DNA of 64,000 nucleotides, from NCBI RefSeq assembly GCF_000327285.1, contig NZ_HE998568.1, positions 814,461 through 878,460 of the forward strand, in the 5' to 3' direction. A program made the translations under genes and the position numbers. The notes below the pieces were generated by a model. It worked only from the letters and a program-made list of their open reading frames with translations. It was not told the origin of the DNA and searched no databases. This document shows positions 17,270 to 25,562 of this stretch, piece after piece; position 1 is the first letter of the stretch; each line of letters starts with the position of its first letter. Source of the DNA: Holdemania massiliensis AP2 (lineage in GTDB: Bacteria > Bacillota_I > Bacilli_A > Erysipelotrichales > Erysipelotrichaceae).

Positions 17270-18754
17270 ATGTCCAATTCCCGAATTTCAGTTTCCTGGA
17301 CGACTTTGAGGCATGGATTACAGATGGCTGGCTTGTTGGCCGCGGCCACAGCGGGCGGACTGTTGTTCAGACAGCTGGGCTTTCCTGAAACCAACATTGT
17401 CCTGCTTTATTTATTGGCAGTCCTGCTGACAGCCTGGATGACCCGTGGTTATGGCTACGGTGTCTTTGCTTCCCTGTTGGCTACGCTGATCTTCAATTAT
17501 TTTTTTACCGCACCGTACTGGTCGCTGTCGGTCGATGATCCGAGCTATTGGATCACATTTATCATTATGACCGCAACCGCCTTTATTACCAGTGCCCTGA
17601 CATCCAAAGCCAAATTAAACGCGCAGAACGCCTTGCAGCGGGAACAGGAAATCAAAACGATGTACGCGCTCAGCCGCGGATTGAACGAACAGATTGAGAT
17701 TCGCCAAATTGCCAGGCTGGCTACCGAAGTGCTGTCTTCCGCTTTCCATTGCGAAGTCAGCTGTCTGTGTCTGGATGAAAAAGAACAGCCGGCTGTACTG
17801 TATGCTGCCCAGCCCTGCCAAGCGGCCCAAGCCCTGCCCTGCGATCAGTTCAATTCAGATACTGCGTTGAACTCAGCAGCCCCCTTCACCTGCCTGCCGC
17901 TGCAAAACAACGGCGTGCAGCTGGCCAGGCTGAAACTTCCCGCGGCGGCGATGACCGCTTTCAGTGAATCCGATCATCAGCTGCTTCAGTCCTTATGTGA
18001 AACGCTCACACTGGCGCTGGACCGCTTCCGCAGCGCAAAGCAGAAAATCCGCTCGGAAGAAGAAGCAGCGCAGGAACGGTATCGAAGCAATCTGCTTCGG
18101 GCCATTTCCCACGATCTGCGCACGCCGCTCTCCGCCATTATGGGCACCTCAGAAATGATTCTGGACATGAGCGAAGAACACGATCCTCGGCATGCTTTAG
18201 CTCAGGATATTTATCAGGATGCCGACTGGCTGCATTCGCTAGTCGAGAACATTCTCAGTCTGACCCGGATTCAGGATGGGCATCTGAATCTGCATCTGGA
18301 AAAAGAAGCCGCGGAAGAAATTATTGCCTCTGCCCTAGAACATATCGCCAAACGGGCTCCGCAGCGGCAGATCAACGTTTCCATTCCGCCGGAAGTGCTG
18401 ATGATTCCCATGGACGGCAAGCTGATCCAGCAGGTGCTGATCAATTTATTGGATAATGCCTTAAAGCATACCCACCCCCAGGATGAGATTTCTCTGACGC
18501 TGCGGCGGGAACAGACGGAAGCCGTGTTTACTGTCCGGGATGGCGGCGAAGGCATCGCTGAAAAAGATCTTGCGCATATCTTTCAGACCTTTTATACTAC
18601 GCGCACCCGCCAGCCGGATGCCCAGCATGGGATCGGACTGGGCTTATCCATCTGTGAATCCATCGTCAAAGCTCATCATGGATCGATCAGCGCGCGCAAC
18701 CGTACCGATCAGCACGGCGCCGAATTTACATTTCGACTGCCATTGGAGGATTGA
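17270..18754 (+). CDS. KdpD-like sensor histidine kinase (DUF4118 type)
   Basis: A 494-residue membrane sensor kinase. Residues about 15-115 hold four close-set membrane helices of the DUF4118 domain found in KdpD, then a GAF-like region, then HisKA with the phosphorylated His in RAISHDLRTPLSAIM, then the ATPase domain with N box LLDNALKHTH, G1 DGGEGIAEKD and G2 GIGLGLSI. It lacks the large N-terminal KdpD/USP part of classical KdpD. AGGAG precedes the ATG at 17270; a longer frame from 17189 overlaps the promoter. It shares a few bases with the response-regulator start region. Likely senses K+ or osmotic state, given the Trk operon downstream. Confidence 0.92.
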   Translation: MSNSRISVSWTTLRHGLQMAGLLAAATAGGLLFRQLGFPETNIVLLYLLAVLLTAWMTRGYGYGVFASLLATLIFNYFFTAPYWSLSVDDPSYWITFIIMTATAFITSALTSKAKLNAQNALQREQEIKTMYALSRGLNEQIEIRQIARLATEVLSSAFHCEVSCLCLDEKEQPAVLYAAQPCQAAQALPCDQFNSDTALNSAAPFTCLPLQNNGVQLARLKLPAAAMTAFSESDHQLLQSLCETLTLALDRFRSAKQKIRSEEEAAQERYRSNLLRAISHDLRTPLSAIMGTSEMILDMSEEHDPRHALAQDIYQDADWLHSLVENILSLTRIQDGHLNLHLEKEAAEEIIASALEHIAKRAPQRQINVSIPPEVLMIPMDGKLIQQVLINLLDNALKHTHPQDEISLTLRREQTEAVFTVRDGGEGIAEKDLAHIFQTFYTTRTRQPDAQHGIGLGLSICESIVKAHHGSISARNRTDQHGAEFTFRLPLED

Positions 18755-18756
18755 TT

Positions 18757-19470
18757 ATGAACTCTTTTACCCAGCGGATTTTAATTGTCGAAGATGATCC
18801 GCAGATCCGCAATTTTATCAGCTATGTTTTAAGCGCCGAAGGATTTGCCAGCGACAATGCCGCAACAGCGCAAAGCGCCATGGCGCTGTTGACAGCCAAT
18901 CTCTATGACTTAATGCTGCTGGATTTAGGACTGCCGGATTATGATGGGATGGACGTCATCCGCAAGGTTCGCGAATGGTCGGAGATTCCGATCATCGTCG
19001 TTTCCGCGCGCGATCAGGATCAGGAAAAGGCTCAGGCTCTGGATTCAGGGGCTGACGATTATCTGACCAAGCCGTTTTCCACCACCGAGCTGATGGCCCG
19101 CATCCGCGTTGCGATTCGGCATGCTTTTAAACAGAACGCCAAAACAACGCCAAAGAAACTGACAGTTCAGGATTTATCTCTGGATCTGGAAAAACATCAG
19201 GTCACGCTGCGCGGGGAAGCGCTGCATTTGACGCCGATGGAATACAACTTGTTGAGCCTGTTTCTGCGCAACAGCGGAAAAGTGCTGACTACGCGCTATC
19301 TCATCACCCACATCTGGGGCAGCGGTTATGGTGAGGATACTCAGGCACTGCGGGCATTAATGGCCGGACTGCGGCGCAAGATTGAAGAAAATCCGGCCAA
19401 ACCTCGCTACATTGTCACCGAAATCGGGGTTGGCTACCGATTGGTTGATCAGGAATCACGGAAAGGATAA
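18757..19470 (+). CDS. KdpE-like OmpR-family response regulator
   Basis: A 237-residue DNA-binding regulator. The receiver domain has the acidic pocket VEDD and the phosphorylated Asp at residue 56 in LMLLDLGLPDYDG. The C-terminal winged helix ends with the familiar YIVTEIGVGYRL. TGGAGGATT precedes the ATG by a few bases, at the end of the kinase gene. It should act on the tandem repeats at 19951-20003, whose 11-bp spacing is typical for this family. Confidence 0.95.
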   Translation: MNSFTQRILIVEDDPQIRNFISYVLSAEGFASDNAATAQSAMALLTANLYDLMLLDLGLPDYDGMDVIRKVREWSEIPIIVVSARDQDQEKAQALDSGADDYLTKPFSTTELMARIRVAIRHAFKQNAKTTPKKLTVQDLSLDLEKHQVTLRGEALHLTPMEYNLLSLFLRNSGKVLTTRYLITHIWGSGYGEDTQALRALMAGLRRKIEENPAKPRYIVTEIGVGYRLVDQESRKG

Positions 19471-19476
19471 CTCACG

Positions 19477-19740
19477 ATGCAGAAAATCCAAACTCAGGAA
19501 GGGCTGCCGGCGTTAAAAAACGGCGAAATCCTCATGACGCTTCAAGACAATCAGCCGCAGTTCTATGCTTATGTGCGGGATCGGATTCGGGTTCAGAATG
19601 CGCAGAGCCGCTATACGCTGAGCGTTGAGGAATGGCAGTCGTTGTTTGCCGGCGCTCAATTCTGGATTTACGAGCCGGCTGAATCCGCAGAAATTTCCCC
19701 GGAAAAAGATGCGGAGTATTATGGCTGGAACCATAAATAG
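19477..19740 (+). CDS. Small conserved-looking protein of unknown function
   Basis: An 87-residue soluble acidic protein, starting 6 nt after the response-regulator stop and therefore in the same transcript. It has no membrane segment and no motif I recognise. The segment RYTLSVEEWQSLF followed by FWIYEP suggests a compact alpha/beta fold. Codon use matches its neighbours, which favours a real gene. Its place in the operon suggests a link with the sensor system, but nothing in sequence says what. Confidence 0.6.
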   Translation: MQKIQTQEGLPALKNGEILMTLQDNQPQFYAYVRDRIRVQNAQSRYTLSVEEWQSLFAGAQFWIYEPAESAEISPEKDAEYYGWNHK

Positions 19741-19857
19741 ACGGAAGGCAAAGGTCTAATTCCGGCGGTTTTGCAGAAGGCATTGGAAGAAGATTTCCTG
19801 GCGGCCTTCTCTGCCCATAAGCTTCATCCCTTCCGCTTTTCAGCGTTTATTCATCAG

Positions 19858-19907
19858 AGTCAGGAAGCGTCTGGCCGCCAACCGGAAGCGGACTGATTTT
19901 TTTATTT
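19858..19907 (+). terminator. Possible terminator after the two-component operon
   Basis: An imperfect hairpin, GCCGC with GCGGAC (one bulge), is followed by a seven-T run. It would separate the two-component operon from the potassium operon. Confidence 0.45.
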
Positions 19908-19950
19908 TACACACAGTCTGCGAAAAGAATCTTGCCTCCGTCCATTTTAA

Positions 19951-20017
19951 TTCTCACACCATTCTCACACCTGACGCCGGGTTTCTCACACCATCCTCAC
20001 AGCCTGTGCGTTATGCT
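19951..20017 (+). promoter_or_regulatory. Tandem direct-repeat operator and promoter of the Trk operon
   Basis: TTCTCACACC occurs at 19951, 19962 and 19983, with a fourth degenerate copy (TCCTCACAGC) at 19994. Copies come in two pairs with 11-bp steps, and the pairs are 32 bp apart, near three helical turns. A -10-like TATGCT lies at 20012-20017, nine bases after the last repeat, where PhoB/OmpR-type regulators usually replace a -35 box. The KdpE-like regulator just upstream is the obvious candidate binder. Confidence 0.75.
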
Positions 20018-20047
20018 GATGATGTCCAAGGAAGCGGAGGTGTTCCT

Positions 20048-20440
20048 ATGAATCAAATCGCAGAAAACCTGGACATGCAGGTGTTAATCCATCAAATCCG
20101 TGACCAAATTCAGCTTTGTCAGACCGCCGATTGCGAACAGAGGATCGCTCAGGCGATGCAGCAGTATCCCCATTCCCCCGTTCCGCACAACCTGATGGGA
20201 ATTCTTCTCAGCCAACAAAACGAACCTTTGAGGGCAATGAAGCATTTTCGGGCCGCCGCCGCGCTGGAGCCGACTTATATCCCCGCCCGATGCAATCTGG
20301 AGCTGTGTACCTCCTTGAACAGCTCGGGAAGCTTTGCCTATGAAGAACAAGATTGTTCCCTGACGCAGCCCGTCAATCCGTGGAAGGTGATTTGGGATGA
20401 AAAAGGCGTGGGTCATTTAGTAAGGAGGAAGCGGCAATGA
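20048..20440 (+). CDS. Small TPR-like protein heading the Trk operon
   Basis: A 130-residue cytoplasmic protein. Residues about 45-90 form a TPR-like helical pair (HNLMGILLSQQNEPLRAMKH and FRAAAALEPTYIPARCNLEL). The N-terminal 40 residues look like one long helix. GGAGG lies before the ATG at 20048. Its stop overlaps the start of the first TrkA-type gene as ATGA, so it is translated with the potassium channel parts. Possible adaptor or assembly factor; no known relative comes to mind. Confidence 0.7.
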   Translation: MNQIAENLDMQVLIHQIRDQIQLCQTADCEQRIAQAMQQYPHSPVPHNLMGILLSQQNEPLRAMKHFRAAAALEPTYIPARCNLELCTSLNSSGSFAYEEQDCSLTQPVNPWKVIWDEKGVGHLVRRKRQ

Positions 20441-20907
20441 TGAGTATCCGTCACGACTGGCTGGGCAAGCCGGAACTGACTTTGATCATTGGGTGCGGAC
20501 GGCTGGGTTCAACATTAGCCAGCACCCTGTCCAATGAAAGTCAGAATGTCATATTAATTGACCGGCAGGCCGAAGCCTTCCGGAAGTTATCTCCATCCTA
20601 CGCCGGCCTGACCTTGGTCGGTGATGCAGCCAACGTGGAAGTTCTCAAACAAGCCCAGATTGAAAAAGCCGATCATCTGGTCATCGTCACAAATCATGAC
20701 AATACCAACATCCTGATTGCCCAGCTGGCCCGGGAAATATTTCAGGTTCCGCATGTCATCTGCCGTCTGTATGATCCGCAGCGGGAATGTGTTTATCGGG
20801 AGTTTGGCATTCAGACGATCTGTCCGACGACACTGTCTTCCCAGGCAATTGAACAACGGCTCCAAGCAAAAGCCGCAGCGGATCAGAAAGGAAGCGATAC
20901 GTTATGA
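20437..20907 (+). CDS. TrkA/KtrA-type RCK-N potassium channel regulator (short)
   Basis: A 156-residue cytoplasmic regulatory subunit made of the RCK-N Rossmann domain only. The dinucleotide loop IIGCGRLGSTLA fits GxGxxG, the acidic end of strand 2 is in VILIDRQ, and VGDAAN is the usual later motif. The RCK-C ligand domain is missing, unlike most KtrA proteins of about 220 residues. It overlaps the preceding gene by 4 nt and its own stop lies at the start of the next TrkA-type gene. Confidence 0.9.
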   Translation: MMSIRHDWLGKPELTLIIGCGRLGSTLASTLSNESQNVILIDRQAEAFRKLSPSYAGLTLVGDAANVEVLKQAQIEKADHLVIVTNHDNTNILIAQLAREIFQVPHVICRLYDPQRECVYREFGIQTICPTTLSSQAIEQRLQAKAAADQKGSDTL

Positions 20908-21569
20908 AAAAACGTATTTTAATTATCGGTGGTTATCACAAGGCCGAGTCGCTGGCCAAATCCTTTCTTCATCGGGGATATGCCGTTACCGTGATCAATA
21001 AAAACCCCGAACATTGTCATACGCTGGCACAAATCGCGGAGCTGACTGTTTTGATCGGAGATGGCTCGAAACCCTTTGTTCTGGAAGACGCCGGAGCCGA
21101 AAAGGCCGATATTGCGATTGCGCTCACCCCGTTTGATGAAGATAACCTGGTCATTTGCCAGCTGTGCAAGAAGCGGTTTCATGTCCGAAAAACGGTTTCA
21201 TTAGCCGCGGATCCGGAAAAAATCAGCTTCTTCTACAGCATGGGAATCGACTCTGTCGTCTGTGCTTTATCAACGATTACCCAGATTGTCGAACAACAGG
21301 CGTTTCTTGATGAATTTACAACACTTTTGCCGCTGGGCCATGGCGAGCTGCGCATTTCTGAGCTGCGGTTAAACGCCAGTTCTCCGGTCATTGGCAAAAC
21401 ACTGAGTGCGATTGGTTTAAGCCACGAGGTCATCATTGCCGCGATTCTGCGCCAGGATCAGCATCTGGTTCCTCATGGAGACACCGTGCTGTGGGCTCAG
21501 GATATTTTGATCCTGATCGCCGCCGCTCAGAAAGAGGCGGAAGCCGTCAAGGTGCTGACCGGACGATGA
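20904..21569 (+). CDS. TrkA-type RCK-N/RCK-C regulator with altered nucleotide loop
   Basis: A 221-residue regulator with RCK-N (about 1-120) and RCK-C (about 135-221, ISELRLNASSPVIGKTL onward). The glycine loop reads IIGGYHKAESLA, which breaks GxGxxG, and the acidic residue after strand 2 is Asn (VINKN), so ordinary NAD binding is doubtful. It complements the shorter neighbour, which keeps the loop but lacks RCK-C. ATGA overlaps link it to both neighbours. The two may form a mixed gating ring on TrkH (inference). Confidence 0.9.
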   Translation: MKKRILIIGGYHKAESLAKSFLHRGYAVTVINKNPEHCHTLAQIAELTVLIGDGSKPFVLEDAGAEKADIAIALTPFDEDNLVICQLCKKRFHVRKTVSLAADPEKISFFYSMGIDSVVCALSTITQIVEQQAFLDEFTTLLPLGHGELRISELRLNASSPVIGKTLSAIGLSHEVIIAAILRQDQHLVPHGDTVLWAQDILILIAAAQKEAEAVKVLTGR

Positions 21570-23038
21570 AACACTTTGGATTAAAACGGATCCAATCCGG
21601 CTGCATTGAAGGAAAGCTGATGATGCTCTGTGGAGCTCTGACTGCGATCCCGATGCTCACTGCTTGTTTTTATCCGGAAACGCTTTCCGATCTGGCCGCC
21701 TTTGCGATTCCTGCGCTGAGTTCGCTGATCGCTGGAGCTGTTGTTTGCCTGAAGAATCAGCCGCAGGATAACGAAGCGCCGCGTCCGCAGCGGATCAAAA
21801 AAGGCAGCTTCTTCGTTTTGTTTGCCTGGAGTTACGGCGTTGTTATCGGGGCGCTGCCGTTTGTTCTGGCCGGTCAGCTTTCCTGGGTTCAGAGTTTGTT
21901 TGAATCGGTCAGCGGCTGGACAACGACCGGATTATCTGTGATGGACATCGCTCAGACTTCACCCTTGTTCCTGTTTCACCGAGGTTTTATGCAGTATTGC
22001 GGCGGTTTGGGTTTCGTCATGGTGATGACGTTGTTTATTCAAAACAAACAGAGTATGAATTTGTTCCAGGCCGAAGGCCACAGTGATCAGCTGACCCCCA
22101 ACCTGGGACGAACAGTCCGCGTCATCGTCCTGATGTATACAACGTTTCTGATCTTCGGCGTCGCGGCCTACAGAATTGCCGGCATGAGCCTGTTTGACGG
22201 CCTGATCCACGCGATGTGCGCGTTGTCTACCGGCGGCTTCTCGACACGCGTGGAAAGTATCGGATATTACAACAGCCCGCTGATTGAATTCATCACGATC
22301 ATCCTGATGTTGATCGGGACGACCAACTTCGCAGCCTTGTTATTGTTGATGCGCAGACAGGTGCGGCAGTTTCTGGCCGTCAGCGAGGTTCGGTTTATGG
22401 GCCTTCTTTTAGCAGGGGCTGTTCCGCTCACTGCGCTGGTTCTATTCAGCGCCGCTTATGCCCGCCTTTCGGACAGCTTTCGGATCGCTTTGTTCGAAGT
22501 CGTTTCAGCCTTATCGACCTCGGGCTTTTCCACCGTCGGCTATGTACGCTGGCCGCAGGCAGCAGTGTTGGTTCTGATCGTGATGATGCTCATTGGCGGC
22601 GGCATCGGCTCAACGGCTGGAGGCATCAAACTGACCCGTGTGTATTTGATGCTGCGGGCCATGAACAATCATCTGCAAAACAAAAGTGCTCCCGCCGGCG
22701 CCATATCGCTTTCCTTCTATACCCGCCCGCAAGGTCGGACCCTAATCGACCCAAAGCTGCTTGCGGATACTTCCTGCTTTGTTTTCAGTTACTTGCTGAT
22801 CTATTTTATCGGCACCTTCCTGCTAATGCTGACAGCGAACTGTTCACTGATGGAGGCCATGTTTGACTTTGCTTCCTCTTTGGGCACCGTCGGCTTGTCC
22901 ATCGGCATTACCGGACCGCTGACACCGCCTCTGGCTCTGATTGTCGAGATGGCAGGCATGCTTTTGGGAAGACTGGAGATTTTCATTGTCCTGATCGGAA
23001 TCCGCACGCTGTTTCAGCAAATTAAAGCTGCCTTTTAG
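21566..23038 (+). CDS. TrkH/KtrB family potassium uptake membrane protein
   Basis: A 490-residue channel-like K+ transporter. Four pore-loop repeats are visible, each with its filter Gly: SGWTTTGLS, LSTGGFS, LSTSGFS and LGTVGLS. The ATG at 21566 overlaps the TrkA-type stop as ATGA; the frame runs further upstream but overlaps the regulator gene. It is the last gene of the potassium operon and depends on the two RCK proteins for gating. Confidence 0.95.
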   Translation: MKHFGLKRIQSGCIEGKLMMLCGALTAIPMLTACFYPETLSDLAAFAIPALSSLIAGAVVCLKNQPQDNEAPRPQRIKKGSFFVLFAWSYGVVIGALPFVLAGQLSWVQSLFESVSGWTTTGLSVMDIAQTSPLFLFHRGFMQYCGGLGFVMVMTLFIQNKQSMNLFQAEGHSDQLTPNLGRTVRVIVLMYTTFLIFGVAAYRIAGMSLFDGLIHAMCALSTGGFSTRVESIGYYNSPLIEFITIILMLIGTTNFAALLLLMRRQVRQFLAVSEVRFMGLLLAGAVPLTALVLFSAAYARLSDSFRIALFEVVSALSTSGFSTVGYVRWPQAAVLVLIVMMLIGGGIGSTAGGIKLTRVYLMLRAMNNHLQNKSAPAGAISLSFYTRPQGRTLIDPKLLADTSCFVFSYLLIYFIGTFLLMLTANCSLMEAMFDFASSLGTVGLSIGITGPLTPPLALIVEMAGMLLGRLEIFIVLIGIRTLFQQIKAAF

Positions 23039-23172
23039 ATCCGCTTCTTGGGCTAGGGCATCTGGACGTTTCCGGACATCTTGAGTTATTCAAAGTTCGA
23101 TCTTCATTTTCGTTTACTGTTTTTCCACAATATTAGTGAACTGAAACTCATGGTAAAATCATCGAACTTTTC

Positions 23173-23178
23173 TATAAT
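23173..23178 (+). promoter_or_regulatory. -10 box of the metallo-hydrolase gene
   Basis: Consensus TATAAT, 22 nt before the start codon, with AGGAGG between. No convincing -35 box. Confidence 0.5.
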
Positions 23179-23199
23179 GAAGACAGGAGGAACTGTACA

Positions 23200-24015
23200 A
23201 TGAACTATTATACATCTCAACGTTTAAGCCCGTCGATCACCCGCATTACCGACTTCACCGGCGTCTGCTGCTACTTGGTGGAAGGAGAGGAAAAAGCCTG
23301 CCTGCTGGATACCTGCAACGGCTTCGGCAACATCCGCGAATATGCGGAAACCCTGACGGACAAACCGTTGTTTGTCATTCTGACGCATGGTCATATCGAT
23401 CATGCGCCGGGAGCCTGCTGGTTTGATGAAGTCTACCTGAATCATGCGGACCTGAAGCTTGTTCATCAACACGCCTCACGCAGTTACCGGCTTGAACGGT
23501 TTTCTGCTGATCCGCAGAACCAAACGATTCCGCAGGCCGATTACTGCCCGGACTTTACTGGCAAATATCGGGATATCCAGGATGGACAAGACTTTGATCT
23601 GGGCGGCGTAAGCATCCAGATGATCGCTTGTCCGGGACATACTCAGGGCATGATGATGCCGTTAGTCCGCGAGGAACGCACGATTATTTTCGGAGATGGC
23701 TGCGGCGTCGGGGTCTTGTTGTTCGGTGAAAACTCATCCACGGTTTCCGCATACAAAAAAAGTTTGGAAAAAATTCAGAGGATTGAGGATCAATATGATT
23801 TGATTCTGCGCAACCACGGAACCTTCACCTCACCGAAAGAACTGTTAGGCAATGTGATCGAATGCTGCAACGCTATTCTTGAAGGCCGGGCCAGCGGCCA
23901 GAGGATTATCACCCATGGCATCGAATTCTTCATTGCCCAAGCCGTCGACGAACAAGAAAACCGCCTGGACGGAAAAACCGGAAATATCAAGTATACCGCA
24001 GATAAAGCTTGTTAA
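23200..24015 (+). CDS. MBL-fold metallo-hydrolase
   Basis: A 271-residue cytoplasmic hydrolase of the metallo-beta-lactamase fold. The metal motif is complete as THGHIDHAPG, with the later His in CPGHTQGMM, the bridging Asp in IFGDGCG and a final His in LRNHGTF. The substrate cannot be read; relatives act on thioesters, phosphodiesters, lactones or lactams. It is a single gene with its own promoter and a strong terminator. AGGAGG precedes the ATG. Confidence 0.92.
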   Translation: MNYYTSQRLSPSITRITDFTGVCCYLVEGEEKACLLDTCNGFGNIREYAETLTDKPLFVILTHGHIDHAPGACWFDEVYLNHADLKLVHQHASRSYRLERFSADPQNQTIPQADYCPDFTGKYRDIQDGQDFDLGGVSIQMIACPGHTQGMMMPLVREERTIIFGDGCGVGVLLFGENSSTVSAYKKSLEKIQRIEDQYDLILRNHGTFTSPKELLGNVIECCNAILEGRASGQRIITHGIEFFIAQAVDEQENRLDGKTGNIKYTADKAC

Positions 24016-24029
24016 GAAAAACCGAAGAT

Positions 24030-24069
24030 GAAAAAGCCGCAGATCCTAGGATGGACATGCGGCTTTTTC
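24030..24069. terminator. Bidirectional terminator
   Basis: GAAAAAGCCGCA (24030-24041) pairs perfectly with TGCGGCTTTTTC (24058-24069). It serves the convergent metallo-hydrolase and MFS genes. Confidence 0.92.
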
Positions 24070-24088
24070 TTGATTGTCATAAGTTGAT

Positions 24089-25372
24089 TTATTCCAAGGT
24101 TTGCGCTTCGTCACTCACTCCCAGTTTGAGGAAATCTTTCAGGGAAGAGCTGCGCAGAAACGGCAGATAGAGCAGGAAGCAGAGTCCTTCACCGATCAGG
24201 GCGAGAATCGCCAGCGGAACAAACTCTCCGAAAAATCCAAACGCCAACGTGGAGATCAGTCGGCCGGCTGTCAACAAAGCAGTCTGCAGCGACAGGAACC
24301 GTCCGCGCAGCGCTTCGTCACAGCCTAAGATCATCGCCGAGGAAACGATGATGTTGCCTACCGAATTCAGCAAATTTGTAAGCAGATAGGCAAGGCATAA
24401 GACAATCGGACTGCGGCTTAGCGCAATCACAATTCCCGCCAAACACCCCAGCGCCATCGGCATCAGGCTGCATAATTTATCCCGAACCGAAACCGGCAGA
24501 ATTCCTGGAATCAGCGTTCCGGCCACCGCACCGATGCTGCCGCAGGTCAAATATAAGCTGTAAAATTCATCGGTCAGGCCCTTCTGCTGCAAAAAGGGCA
24601 GTAAGACCGAAGATAAGCCCGGAATCAGAATATTCCACAGAACGAGCAGAGCCAAGAGTGTCCGCAGGGAAGAATTGCCGAACGTCACCTGAAGTCCTGC
24701 TTTAAAGTCCGCGATGAAGGCGTGCGATTCGGGTGCCGGTAATTCCGTTTTGCGCAGCGTGATAAAGCATTCTGAAACTGCCGAAAGCAGATAGAGAATC
24801 CCGTTTACCATCAATAACCCAGCCGGACCAAAGCTCAGTGCCAGCAAACCGCTGATGCCCTTGCCGCTCAGATTGATCAGAAGAAACAAGCCGGTATTCC
24901 ATGACTGTGCCTGCATGAATTCACTGCGGGAAACAACCAGCGCAAACGCCGCCGTAGCCGCCGGAGTGAACAAAGCGTTGCACAGCGCCATCAAAACAGC
25001 ACACAGAATTAAAACCGGAACAGACAGCGATTGGCCCCAAACCCACAGCCCTGCGGCCAGCAAGGCTATCCCGCGTAGCGTATCCATCGAAACCATGATC
25101 GTTTTCTTGCTTTTTCGATCAATATAAGGACCTAACAGCGGCGTTACCAGAACGGAAACTGCCATCGAAATCGAGCTCATCAGACTCATCATCATCGTGG
25201 AGCCTGTTTCTTGATAAACCCAGATTCCGGCTGCAATGCTGAAAAGGACATCGCCGAAGCCTGAAAACAGGTTGCCCTGCAGCAGCAGTAAATAGCTGCG
25301 GTTGCGCAGCAGTGCCCCTTTCTTGGATTTTCTGGCTTCCTGAACTTCTAAGTTTTGTTTCGTTTCTTTCAT
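24089..25372 (-). CDS. MFS efflux transporter (DHA3/macrolide-exporter type)
   Basis: A 427-residue, 12-helix transporter. LGPYIDRKSKKTIMVSMD is the loop 2-3 motif of this exporter group, and helix 1 carries LFSGFGDVLFSIAAGIWVYQ. The frame continues to a GTG at 25390, but the -10 box overlaps that region, so the ATG at 25372 is preferred. Relatives pump drugs or siderophores out. It has its own promoter with an inverted repeat over the -35 region, suggesting a local repressor, though no regulator gene is adjacent. Confidence 0.88.
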   Translation of the reverse strand: MKETKQNLEVQEARKSKKGALLRNRSYLLLLQGNLFSGFGDVLFSIAAGIWVYQETGSTMMMSLMSSISMAVSVLVTPLLGPYIDRKSKKTIMVSMDTLRGIALLAAGLWVWGQSLSVPVLILCAVLMALCNALFTPAATAAFALVVSRSEFMQAQSWNTGLFLLINLSGKGISGLLALSFGPAGLLMVNGILYLLSAVSECFITLRKTELPAPESHAFIADFKAGLQVTFGNSSLRTLLALLVLWNILIPGLSSVLLPFLQQKGLTDEFYSLYLTCGSIGAVAGTLIPGILPVSVRDKLCSLMPMALGCLAGIVIALSRSPIVLCLAYLLTNLLNSVGNIIVSSAMILGCDEALRGRFLSLQTALLTAGRLISTLAFGFFGEFVPLAILALIGEGLCFLLYLPFLRSSSLKDFLKLGVSDEAQTLE

Positions 25373-25392
25373 TGAAATTATCACCCACACTG

Positions 25393-25423
25393 ACTATACC
25401 AAAAGCGGATTAAAAAAATCCGC
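25393..25423 (-). promoter_or_regulatory. Promoter and inverted-repeat operator of the MFS gene
   Basis: TATAGT (25393-25398) lies upstream of the MFS start. GCGGATT (25405-25411) pairs with AATCCGC (25417-25423) around five A, exactly where the -35 box should be. This is a typical spot for a repressor. Confidence 0.45.
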
Positions 25424-25562
25424 CGATTATTCATTGATCTGCAATTCGTGGATGATCCATGATTTTTTTGAATTTGTCACTTTAAGATTCATTTTGCTTT
25501 TCTAGCCCAAAGCCAGGTGACAGCTCAGATCATTGATCCTTATCGTATGAGATTGAGAACCT

